64,000 nucleotides of DNA from Phytohabitans sp036906915 (lineage in GTDB: Bacteria > Actinomycetota > Actinomycetes > Mycobacteriales > Micromonosporaceae), in the NCBI RefSeq assembly GCF_036906915.1, contig NZ_JBAKHX010000001.1, positions 310,001-374,000 of the forward strand, written 5' to 3'. The position numbers were made by a program, and so were the translations under genes. The notes beneath the pieces are model-generated. The model was given only the letters and a program-made list of their open reading frames with translations. It ran no database searches and was not told the origin of the DNA. Below, in pieces: positions 26,501 through 34,700 of this stretch (within the stretch, counting starts at the first letter, position 1; each line of letters starts with the position of its first letter).

Positions 26501-26902
26501 CGTCAGGTAGTGACCGGCCCAGTGTCCACTCAGGAGTCCCCCGTCCTCCCAGCCGCCCGGCACCGAGACGCCCGCGGGGTTCGGCCGGCCAGCCTGGTTG
26601 TTGAACAGCACGAGGAAGCGCCGCTCGTCGTACTGTCGCAGGAAGTTCTTCATGCGGTCGCGCTTCTCCTGCAGCAGTCCGTTGCCGAGCCGCACCTCGC
26701 GCAGTTCGAACGGCCTGACCGGCGCGGTAACGCCGGGTCCGAGCGCGGTGGCCGTCACAGCCGCTGCCGCGCCGGCATCCGGCGCCGCCTCGGCGCGTGC
26801 CGTGAAAGCGGCGCTGCCCGCGACCGCACCCGCGCCGGCGCTGAGGGCGGACGCTTGAAGGAGCCGACGCCGGTTGAACTTGACCTCGTCGAACTGGGCC
26901 AC
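23510..26902 (-). CDS. Tat-exported GH127/GH146-type beta-L-arabinofuranosidase with LamG insertion
   Basis: GTG 26902 follows AAGGGGTGG; 1130 residues. The N-terminus has a Tat signal (NRRRLLQ, then an Ala-rich core to about 38). The DUF1680 (GH127-like) core starts with REVRLGNGLLQEKRDRM. It is interrupted at about 155-350 by a LamG/concanavalin-like domain (PGRFGNALRLNG, DGQPVGTNTNM, DEFHIFDRALS), then resumes with WAPWYTQHKIIRGLLDAY. The active-site elements AETC (near 650) and TCCGGTGLENHT (near 720) match the Glu/Cys/Cys-Cys zinc and nucleophile set of HypBA1-type enzymes. A C-terminal ~95-residue module with TQC and a final Cys is shared with two neighbours. The enzyme should release beta-L-arabinofuranose outside the cell. 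Confidence 0.85.
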   Translation of the reverse strand: MAQFDEVKFNRRRLLQASALSAGAGAVAGSAAFTARAEAAPDAGAAAAVTATALGPGVTAPVRPFELREVRLGNGLLQEKRDRMKNFLRQYDERRFLVLFNNQAGRPNPAGVSVPGGWEDGGLLSGHWAGHYLTALAQAYADQSEAVFKEKLDWMVSELAACQAAITARMGTGGPGGEEPPEPQVDRVPGRFGNALRLNGPSVAQYVTLPQEAINQLTDFTIAAWVNLGSAQSWTRLFDFGQNATVNMFLTPRAGVTGNAPRFAITIGGSGQEQRINGTAALPTNQWVHLAVTLSQTTGTLYVDGQPVGTNTNMTLNPSSLGNPGNRWIGRSQYNDPYLDATIDEFHIFDRALSQQELLSMVDSPAGGTGGGSIAWYRFDEDGGTTLRDASPNGRDGGIVAAQEGGDSDWIPTHPGYLGAIPEDAVLRLGPPRWAVYGGNADTNTWAPWYTQHKIIRGLLDAYYQTGNTQARDIVVKMADWAHLALTVGDKNHPDYTGPITRDNLNYMWDLYIAGEFGGANEVFPEIYAITGDSKHLETAKCFDNRESLFGACVENRDILVVTPENRPGRRRPERLHANTHVPQFIGYLRVFEHTGDREYFTAAKNFYGMVVPHRMFASGGAGGNYPGSNNNVELFQNRGNIANAIAQGGAETCTTYNLIKLARNLFLHEHDPAYMDYYERGLLNMITGSRADTATTSDPQLTYFQPLTPGAARSYGNTGTCCGGTGLENHTKYQETIYLKSADGATLWVNLYAPSTLTWAEKGFTVTQRTTYPREDRTTLTIDGSGPLDIKLRVPGWARKGFFVTINGVAQSVDAEPGSYLTVSRAWQPGDTVEIRMPFSIRIERALDRPDTQAVFWGPVLLQTLGNPGGGTFRELTLCRHLKRDGDYARAAITHESTTAAGDPYFTTHGLTLRPYYISDTQPVSSYFRRVEPTIVFGSIDTGVPNRKRNDGLPNYDVPVSGIPSPGTDGPTFLDLVWDQAPFPDHDAFVESVTCTAEAFVAAGVFTVSERDVIVARAVSAAQELAPPAAWAVEIQARTQCIGTNAYLSVNVRNADDVPLTIEMVTPYGTRTVADVAAGKSVYQSFNTRRATVPAGTLTVKVTGAVDAVPVTTQMEAAYGASSCARAVD

Positions 26903-26916
26903 TGTTCCACCCCTTC

Positions 26917-27960
26917 TCAAGATACTTTTTCGGACATGTCCCGGGCTTCCGCCCGGCCTTCGTCGCGGGCGCGGGCGAGTAGTTGAGCGAGCCGCTGCCG
27001 GCGGCGCCGGCTGATGGTCCGGGCGCCGAGGACTGCGGCGACGAAGACGGCCATCAGGAGCAGTTGCGGCCACGGAAGTGTCCACACCGTCACGGCCGCC
27101 GAGGCCGGCCGGATCTCGGCGCCGCTCGTGTCGCCGTCGAGGACGGCGGGGGTCAGGTCGACGGTCGTGCGCAGCGGTGCCAGTCCCCACACGCCGGCGA
27201 CCCGGACGTCGACCTGCCGGCTGCCGCCCGGCAGCGTCTGTTCGACCCGCGCCCGCGCGTCGCTCGTGGTCAGCCCGCCCAGTTCGGCGGTGGCCACCCG
27301 GCCGGTGCCGGTCACCGCGACGCTGCCGTCGTTCCTGGTGGTGTACCGGACCCGGATGGAGCCGGCCGCGAAGGGGTTCCACGAGTGCCGGTACGTCGCG
27401 GTGAGATCGTCGACGGTCAGCGCCGCGGTGACCGTGCCGCTGATCCGCATCATGACCCGGAAGCCGACCCGGCTCTCGACGGCGACCGTACCGCCGGTGG
27501 CGGTGACCGTCGCCGCGATGCCGGCCGGGTGGTCTCCCGGCTTGGCGTCCCGCGGCACCGTGATGGTGAACGGCACGACCTTCGTCTCGTTGGCCCCGAC
27601 GTTCACCTTGTCCTGGACCTGGATCCAGGTGCCGCCGTCCACCGACGCCTTGTCGGAGGGCAGCATGTTGAAGCGCCCGTTGTCGGTGAGGTAGCCGTCG
27701 GCGGCCTTCAGGGCGAACACGGCGGCGCGGTTGCTGAAGTTGCGCACGGCCAGCCGCTCGGTCACCACCTGCCCGGGGTCCAGCGTGTGCGCGATCCAGC
27801 GACGGCCGTCCGGGCCCTGCTGGTTGGCCGGCTGGACCGCCCAGGTGAGCGTCGGCTTGTTCGGCGGCCCGGTCGGGGTCGGATCCGCCAGGGCACGGGC
27901 GGGCGCGAAAGGCACGGCGACGAGCACCGCGGCCAGCGTGGCGAACGAGCTTCGGATCAT
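26917..27960 (-). CDS. DUF916-type (WxL-interacting) membrane-anchored surface protein
   Basis: 347 residues: signal peptide 1-26, a DUF916-like beta domain (TWAVQPANQQGPDGRRW, DPGQVVTERLAVRNFSN, FTITVPRDAKPGDHPAGI, VGFRVMMRISG), a second beta domain, one membrane helix (about 298-320) and a basic cytoplasmic tail. In Firmicutes DUF916 proteins bind peptidoglycan and WxL proteins at the surface. Here the partner at 28020 lies just upstream and the Tat arabinofuranosidase starts 15 bases after. It may tether the secreted enzymes or a polysaccharide; this is inference. Confidence 0.75.
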   Translation of the reverse strand: MIRSSFATLAAVLVAVPFAPARALADPTPTGPPNKPTLTWAVQPANQQGPDGRRWIAHTLDPGQVVTERLAVRNFSNRAAVFALKAADGYLTDNGRFNMLPSDKASVDGGTWIQVQDKVNVGANETKVVPFTITVPRDAKPGDHPAGIAATVTATGGTVAVESRVGFRVMMRISGTVTAALTVDDLTATYRHSWNPFAAGSIRVRYTTRNDGSVAVTGTGRVATAELGGLTTSDARARVEQTLPGGSRQVDVRVAGVWGLAPLRTTVDLTPAVLDGDTSGAEIRPASAAVTVWTLPWPQLLLMAVFVAAVLGARTISRRRRQRLAQLLARARDEGRAEARDMSEKVS

Positions 27961-27985
27961 GGCGAGTCCTTCATGCCCGGTTGTG

Positions 27986-28013
27986 GTGGGGGCCGCGACG
28001 GCGCGGCCCCCAC
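27986..28013. terminator. Intercistronic hairpin between the WxL-like and DUF916 genes
   Basis: GTGGGGGCCGCG and its complement (27986-27997, 28002-28013) pair over 12 bases with a 4-base loop. It follows the WxL-like stop by 6 bases and could reduce read-through or protect the upstream message, giving more WxL-like protein than DUF916 protein. Confidence 0.55.
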
Positions 28014-28019
28014 AGCGCG

Positions 28020-28652
28020 CTATTCGAACAGGGACAGGGTCAACGTCGAGGTGTACGAGCCGGCCGCGACGTCCGCCGGGGCGCGCAGGTACAGGTTGGC
28101 GTTGACGGAGTACGCGTCGCCGGCGACGGCCTCGGAGTCGAATGTGGACACCAGCAGTTCCTGGTCGACCAGGCCCACGTTGTTGCCGGGCTGGGTCGGC
28201 TCGTCGAGCACGGTCACCACCTCTTCACCTTCGGTGACCAGGCCGGTCTCACCGCCGTCGATCAGGTTGGGCCGCCAGCCGAGGTGGCCGGCGCCGATCG
28301 GCGCCTGGCCGGCGTCGCCGGTGAAGTCGGTCGCGCTGCCCAGCACGGCCCAGGCGGCGCCGTCGGGCACCTCGTCGGCTGTGCGGGTGTCGGTGACCGT
28401 GACCGTTGGCAGGGTCCCGACGAACTGGCGGACCAGCAGGGTCGACCCGTTCTCTGCCAGCGCGACGGAGTCGCCGGCGATCGACATGGCGAGTACGCCC
28501 GGTTCGTTGATCTCCTCGATGTCGACCGTCACCCGTATGTCGTCGCTGTCGCCGGGCGCGGCCAGGGCCGGCGACGGCAGCGCCACCGCCCCGGCCAGGA
28601 CCGCACTGGCGGCACCCGCCACGGCCAGCCGCTTGCGATTCAATGTGCTCAT
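28020..28652 (-). CDS. WxL-like secreted surface protein
   Basis: ATG 28652 has GGAG six bases upstream; ATG 28664 is possible. The 210 residues start with a signal peptide (about 1-32, PSPALAAP). The mature part is an acidic all-beta domain with TVTVTDTR, GHLGWRPNLI and a C-terminal NLYLRAPADVAAGSYTSTLT ending in LSLFE. The layout (W-x-P, then APADVAAGSYTSTLT) resembles WxL proteins, which attach non-covalently to peptidoglycan. The canonical second WxL motif is not exact. Its pairing with a DUF916 gene supports the call. Confidence 0.65.
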   Translation of the reverse strand: MSTLNRKRLAVAGAASAVLAGAVALPSPALAAPGDSDDIRVTVDIEEINEPGVLAMSIAGDSVALAENGSTLLVRQFVGTLPTVTVTDTRTADEVPDGAAWAVLGSATDFTGDAGQAPIGAGHLGWRPNLIDGGETGLVTEGEEVVTVLDEPTQPGNNVGLVDQELLVSTFDSEAVAGDAYSVNANLYLRAPADVAAGSYTSTLTLSLFE

Positions 28653-28683
28653 GCGATGCTCCATTGTCCTTTGTGGTTGATGG

Positions 28684-31600
28684 TCAGGCGGCGCAGGCGA
28701 CGCCGGGATGGGCGGTCGTATAGACAGTTGTCACCTCCTTGCCGTTCACCGTCCCGGTGGCGCGGACGGTGACCGATCCCGCCGCGACCGACGCCGCCCG
28801 CGTGGCGAACGACTGGTAGGCGTTGGCGCCGGGTGCGACGGCGGGGAACGACCGCTCGCCGTGGCCGGTCTCGATGTCGATCCGCACCGGCCCGTCGTGG
28901 TCGTTGTGCCCCTGCACCGCGACGTACGCCTTGCCGGCGAGGCACCGCGGCTGGACCGTGACCGTGACCGGCACCCGGGCTGGCTGGTCGCCCGGGTCGT
29001 CGGCGAAGACCCGCCATTCGGTGACCGCGACCGCGGAATAGGTGGTGCCGTTGCCGTTGGCCTGGATCGTGACCCGCACCCGCGGCGTGGTGACCGGGTC
29101 GAAGGTGACGTTGTTGAACGCGCTGCTGCTCGTGCCGTACCCGGACGCGCCGGTCACGTCACGCCAGGCGGCCGTCGCCTCGTCCCAGTACTGGAGCACC
29201 CAGCCGTCGGGCTCGGCGACGCCGTCGCCGCTGCCCTGGTCGGAGTCGCGCCAGAACTTCAGCTCGGTCGCCGTCAGGCGCACCGGGCGGGCCCAGTCGT
29301 ACTGGATCCACTGGGTCTGCGGCCGGGTGCCCGACCAGGTGCCCCAGATCTGCGCCTGGCTCGGGCTCGGCGGGTCGGCGCCGTCGTTGAGTGCGGTGAC
29401 GCTGTTCCAGCCCGCCGTGTACGAGGCGCTCGGGGTGCCGATGGGCCCGATGTTGCCGGTCAGCGGCCCGGATATGTCCGCCGGGATGGTGACCGTCTTG
29501 GCGGTTTCCAGGTTTCCGGCGACGTCCAGCGCGCGGAACGAGACAGTGTGCTTGTTGGTGTCGGGTGCCGCGATGGCGCCGCTGTACGTCGTCCACGCGC
29601 CCGTGTCGATGGTGTATTCGACGCGGGCGACCCCGGAGCTGGCGTCGCTGGCGGTCACCGTGACCGCCCGGGCCGCGCTCACCGCGGCCGTGCTGGCCGG
29701 CGCCGTGGCGTCGATCATCACGGCGAGGCTCACGGGCGCGGAGACGTTGCCGGCCCGGTCGGTCGCGGTCGCCGCGACGGTGTGCTGCCCGTCGCCCGAG
29801 ACATCGACGTCCGCGTACCGCACCTCCGTGGCGGTGACCGGCTGTCCGCCGTCCACCGTGGACCGGATGGTCATACGGCCGCCCCGGTCGTCGGTACCGG
29901 AGGCACGCACCCGCACCGCGGACCGGAACCAGTCCGCGCTGCCCGCGCTGCCGCTTGGTGTGAGCGTCAGCGCCGGTGGGGTCACGTCGCCCTCGGTGTC
30001 GCCCGGCGAGATGACCCGGACCTGCGCGGCGACGCGGCCGGCGGCGTAGCCGAGCACGGTGCCCCGCACCGTGAATTCGCCCGGCGCCGCGACCTGCTCC
30101 GCCGTCACCGGGTCCCAGAAGACCGGCGCGCGCAGCGTCTCGCTGCCGAACGCCACGCCGACCGTGCCGGGCAGTTCCCGCTCCCCCACCTCGACCGTCA
30201 TCGCCGGTGCGGTGACCGACTCGGGTTGCGCGGCGAGGATCTTCCACTCCTCTACCGCCACCGCCGAGTAGGTGCTGCCGTTGGTCGAGGCATCGAAGGT
30301 CGCGCGGACCTGCGTGGTGGTGACCGGGTCGAAGGTGGTGTTCTGGAAGCCCTGCGTGCCGGTCGGATAGCCACTCGGGTTGGGCACGTCGACCCATTGT
30401 CCGCTGTCGAGGGCCCAGTACTGGATGCGCCAGCGGGCCGGTGCCGCGACGCCCACGCCGGTGCCCTGCGGCTGGTCGTTCCAGAACTCGATCTGCGATC
30501 CGGAGATTCGCATCGGCTGGTCCCATCGGTACTGCACCCACTGCTGGGGTGGGTTGTTGCCGGTCCAGGTCCCCCACATGTCGGGGGGCAGCGGGTTGGA
30601 GCGCACGATCTCGTCGTTGAGCGCCTTGACCCAGTACTGGGTGGGCACCGGCTCGTTGGAGACGCTGACCGTCGCCTCCTGCGCGATGTTCGGCCGCGGG
30701 GTGAGGTCGCGGCCCTTGGCCGGCGTCGGCGTGACGGGCTTCATCCGCGGCGGGGTCTGCGTGTCGTCCCACTCGACCTTGTCGATCGCCACCGACCGGC
30801 GGAAGTGGCCGCCGCCGACGGCGTCAGCGGTGTGGTACGCCAGGTACCACTGGCCGTTGAACTCCAGGATGCCTGGGTGGCTCGTGGTCGAGGAGACCGG
30901 CGGCAGCACGGTGCCCCGGTAGGTCCACGGGCCTTCGGGTGACGCGGCGGTCGCGTACGCGATGCAGGCGTGGTAGTTGGCCGGGGTGCACGGCGAGGTC
31001 GGGCCGGCGTTGTTGCCGGCGTACGCGATGTAGTAGGTGCCGTTGCGCTTGAAGGCCCAGGCCGCCTCGAAGAAGCCGGTCAGACCGGTGACGGTGCGCT
31101 GGGTGCCGACCGGGGTCTTCATGTCGGCCTGGAACTCCAGCATCCGCAGGTTGCCGAAGGAGCCCCACCACACGAACACCCGCTGGCCCTCGACCAGGAT
31201 CGTCGGGTCGATGTTGTGGATGTTGTTGGCGGTGGGCACCCGCTGGGAGATGATCGGGCCGCCGGCGTGGTCGGTCCACGGGCCGGTCGGGCTGTCCGAG
31301 ACGGCCACGCCGATCGCGAACTTGTCGGCCGCCGGGCTGTCGCGTTCGTTGATCGGCACGTACCAGTAGTAGCGGCCGTCCACGCCTCGGACGACCTGAC
31401 CGGCGTAGGCGCGTGCCGGCGTCGCCCAGGCGAAGACCTGCTCGGGGCGCATCAACGACGGATAGTGGGTCCACTGTCCAGCCTGGACGTCGGTCGTGCG
31501 GAACGCGCCCCACTCGTTCATGACGAAGTCGTTTGTGGACGGTCCGGCTTCGTCGTGGCCGGTGTAGATGTAGAGCTCGTCCCGACCGCTGGTGTTGCCG

Positions 31601-31782
31601 GGAGCACCGGCCGGCACCACGAGCGGCGCCGGGTCGGCCGAGTAGTAGCTGCCGTCGCCGAGGATCGGATTGGTGGTGTTGGTGAAGGTGATCGGGTCCG
31701 CGGCCTGGGCCGGGGTGGCGATACCGATGAGGAGGCCGGCGGCCGCCGTGGCGACCGCCCAGCATCCAACGGAGATTTTCAC
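28684..31782 (-). CDS. Secreted multi-domain GH43-family glycosidase
   Basis: 1032 residues. Signal peptide 1-27, then a five-bladed GH43-type domain to about 350: SADPAPLVVP (base Asp), NIDPTILVEGQRVFVWWG, and FFEAAWAFKRNGTYYIAY (acid Glu). Next come a discoidin-like module (~370-520, WGTWTGNNPP, WVQYRWDQPM), a Big_4/Ig-like domain, a DRGG-type bacterial Ig-like repeat and a second copy of the discoidin-like module (~790-930, WGTWSGTRPQ, WIQYDWARPV). The shared C-terminal Cys module closes the protein. GH43 enzymes include arabinofuranosidases and arabinanases. It lies between the WxL-like gene and the 1576-residue enzyme on one strand with short gaps. Confidence 0.8.
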   Translation of the reverse strand: MKISVGCWAVATAAAGLLIGIATPAQAADPITFTNTTNPILGDGSYYSADPAPLVVPAGAPGNTSGRDELYIYTGHDEAGPSTNDFVMNEWGAFRTTDVQAGQWTHYPSLMRPEQVFAWATPARAYAGQVVRGVDGRYYWYVPINERDSPAADKFAIGVAVSDSPTGPWTDHAGGPIISQRVPTANNIHNIDPTILVEGQRVFVWWGSFGNLRMLEFQADMKTPVGTQRTVTGLTGFFEAAWAFKRNGTYYIAYAGNNAGPTSPCTPANYHACIAYATAASPEGPWTYRGTVLPPVSSTTSHPGILEFNGQWYLAYHTADAVGGGHFRRSVAIDKVEWDDTQTPPRMKPVTPTPAKGRDLTPRPNIAQEATVSVSNEPVPTQYWVKALNDEIVRSNPLPPDMWGTWTGNNPPQQWVQYRWDQPMRISGSQIEFWNDQPQGTGVGVAAPARWRIQYWALDSGQWVDVPNPSGYPTGTQGFQNTTFDPVTTTQVRATFDASTNGSTYSAVAVEEWKILAAQPESVTAPAMTVEVGERELPGTVGVAFGSETLRAPVFWDPVTAEQVAAPGEFTVRGTVLGYAAGRVAAQVRVISPGDTEGDVTPPALTLTPSGSAGSADWFRSAVRVRASGTDDRGGRMTIRSTVDGGQPVTATEVRYADVDVSGDGQHTVAATATDRAGNVSAPVSLAVMIDATAPASTAAVSAARAVTVTASDASSGVARVEYTIDTGAWTTYSGAIAAPDTNKHTVSFRALDVAGNLETAKTVTIPADISGPLTGNIGPIGTPSASYTAGWNSVTALNDGADPPSPSQAQIWGTWSGTRPQTQWIQYDWARPVRLTATELKFWRDSDQGSGDGVAEPDGWVLQYWDEATAAWRDVTGASGYGTSSSAFNNVTFDPVTTPRVRVTIQANGNGTTYSAVAVTEWRVFADDPGDQPARVPVTVTVQPRCLAGKAYVAVQGHNDHDGPVRIDIETGHGERSFPAVAPGANAYQSFATRAASVAAGSVTVRATGTVNGKEVTTVYTTAHPGVACAA

Positions 31783-31794
31783 GGTCTCGTTCTC

Positions 31795-34700
31795 CTAACC
31801 ACACGTGATCGCCGCGTACGGCGCGGTGATTTGCGCCGTCACCGGCTCCTCGCCGACGGTCCCGGAGACCTTCACCGTCGCGTTTCCGGCCGGCACCGAC
31901 CCGGCACGCGAGCTGAACGCCTGGTAGGCGGACTTTCCGGGAGCCACGCCCGGCACCGTCCGCGATCCGTACGGCGTGATCAGCTCGATGGTCAGCGGCA
32001 CGTCCTCGTCGTTGCGGGCGCTGACGGAGACGTAGGCCTTGCCGCCGACGCACTGCGTGCGTGCCTGCACCGTGACCTCCCACGCCGGGGCGCCCTCGCC
32101 CACGGTGAGGGTCAGCGTGGTCTGCGTGGTGCCGGCCTCGCTGACGTAGTCGGGCAGGAGCAGGTCACCGACGACGGTGTAGCGGCCGGGGGTGTTGACG
32201 ATGTTCTCGTCGAAGTCCCAGTCGACCCCGATGGCCTGGTTGTCACGGGATCCGTCGTTGTAGGAGACCTCCACCTTGTCCGGCAATCCAGGCAACTCCC
32301 CCACATCGACACTCTGCTGAAACGACTCGGCGCCCTGGATCGAGATGCCACCCGGTGCCGTCTCGGGCCGCACATAAATTCGCGCCTCGGCGATCAGGCC
32401 GTAGGCGTCGTTCGTTCCGTAGACCACGAACGGGTCCACATTGGGCTCGGCGACCATCTCTGGGGTGATCTGCTGCCACTTGAACCCGATCTTGCCGCGA
32501 GCGCCGCTCGCGTACACCCCGTCGAGCTCCCCCGGCAGGGTGGGCACCTGTCCCACGGTGGTGCGGATGAGCACCGGCGAGCGCACCGAGTCCACGGTCT
32601 CGCCGTTGGCGCGCCAGCGCAGCACGCCCGTGCCCGCGCCGCCCTCCATGACACCCCAGATGCGGATGCGCAGGTGGCTGGTCATGATCGGTTCGAAGGC
32701 GAGGCGGTTGTAGGTATTGGTGGCCAGGCCGTTGGCGTACGCGGACCCGCCCGTGAGGGTTACCGGAGTCCAGGTGGTGCCGTCCGTGGAGGACTCGATG
32801 ACGTACGTCTCGGCCGTGGGCCGACGGGTGCCGCCGTTGTCGTCGTACCAGTAGATGTCGGTCGAGGACAGCCGCACCGGCGCGGTCCACCGGTACTGGA
32901 TCCACGCCTCCGTCTCCGGGCTGGTTCCGTTCTGGGTCTGACCCCAGGTGCCCCAGCCGTTTCCGGCGCCCGGGCTCGAACTGGCCGGGGTGGTGGCCTC
33001 GTTGACGCGCAGGGGGTTTTCCCAGGACGCGCTGCCGCTGGTGGTCACCGTCGCCGACGAGCCGAACTCCGCGACGACGTCCTTCCTGGCGAGCGTCACC
33101 GCCACGGTTGCCTCGGCCCGCTTCTCGCCGTCGTCGGCGAAGAACCGGAACACGTAGTCACCGGGTACGGTGCCGGTCACCCGGGTGGCCAGCGCCTTCG
33201 CGTCGGTGAAGATGACGCCTGCGCCCTCGGGCTTGGAGACCGTCTCCCAGCCCAGGGTGAACTCGCTGTCGTACGGGATGCCGTCGTCGGTGGCCGTGCC
33301 GACCAGCCGGGTGGACAGGTTGCCGTCCGCCGAGCTGTCACGCGTGGCGGTGACGATGGGTGCCTGGTTGGAGACCGGCGGCACGTCCCGGCCGGAGTTG
33401 AACACCTGGATCTCGGCGATGGCCGTGTAGAAGGACGGGTGGTTCGTGAACGCGACGCGCAACTTGTTCGACGTGACGGTGCCGAACAGCGCCTCGTTGA
33501 ACTTCGCCGACGTGACGGTCGGGTTCTTGAACTGGCCCGGCACCTCCTTCCAGCCGCCGTTGCCGTCGGGCATCTGGACCCACCAGCGGGCGGGTTCGCG
33601 GTAGCCGCCGGACTGGCGGTCGCTGACGAAGGTCACCTTCACGTTGTCGAAGGACTTGGCCGACCCCAGGTCGAGTTCGATGTACCCGTTCTTCTCGGTC
33701 GTGCCGTAGTTGCCCCAGTAGGGCTCGTTGGCGGTGACGCCGTCGGTGACGGCGGCCAGCGACACCGGTCGCTCGGTCTGGCTGATCGCGCCGGGCGTGT
33801 AGTTCATCGTCGAGGCGTTCCACCCGGGCGTGTGGAACTGCCGCCACGGCGTCGGCCGCGCGCCCTGCTGGGTGTACGACGAGCTGAGCTTGGCGCCCGT
33901 GGCCAGGTTCGGCGCGTCCTCGGTGAGGTCGACGCCGGCCGTCTTGAGGTACTCGACGACCCGCTCGTCCTGGATCGGGGTGTCCACCGCGCTCGGGACG
34001 TTGGCCCCGGTCGCCGCGGTGAACGTGACGCTCACGCCGTCCTCGGCCTGGACCTGGTTGGTCTTCGGGTCGTAGGTGAGCTTGCCGAGCTTGTCGGTGC
34101 TGACCTTCTTCTCGCCGTTGAGGAACAGGCTGTAGCCCGCGCCCAGGCCGTACTTGCTGCCGTCCGGGTCCCAGACGATCGTGACGTCCTGCCCGTGGTA
34201 GCGCAGGTTGTTGACCATGAAGTGGTCGTAGCCGAACTTGATCGGCCACAGCTCGATCTTGTCGTCGGAGCGCGGCTGGATGCCCGCCATGTCCTCGACG
34301 AAGATGTAGTTCTGGTTGCCGAGCATGATGTGGTTCGGGTTGTTGCGCGTGTACGTCTTGGTGGTCGGGTTCCAGCCGGAGTAGTACTCCGCTTGGTTGG
34401 CGACCCGCATGTCCGCGCCCGGGTAGACGCTCCAGGCCATCCAGTCCAGCAGCCGCTTGGCGTAGGCCGGGGTGATGTACTTCTGGCCCGGGTCGTAGTG
34501 GCGCAGCGCCGAGCGGACGCCGCGGTACTGCACGGTGAAGTTGATGTTGGAGAAGTTGTTCGAGCCGCCGATCCCGTAGGCGGCCCGGTCGTACTGGTTC
34601 GCGGTGTAGAACGGGAAGATCGGGAAGTTGTCGCCATAGGTCAGGAAGCGGAACCCGTCCACGTACTTCTGCCACTGGTCGAACGGGATGAGGTTCTGGG

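Noticed and set aside
26903..27382. 160-codon extension of the Tat-exported enzyme
   Set aside because: It overlaps the DUF916 gene in another frame. The Tat signal begins at GTG 26902 behind a good ribosome site.
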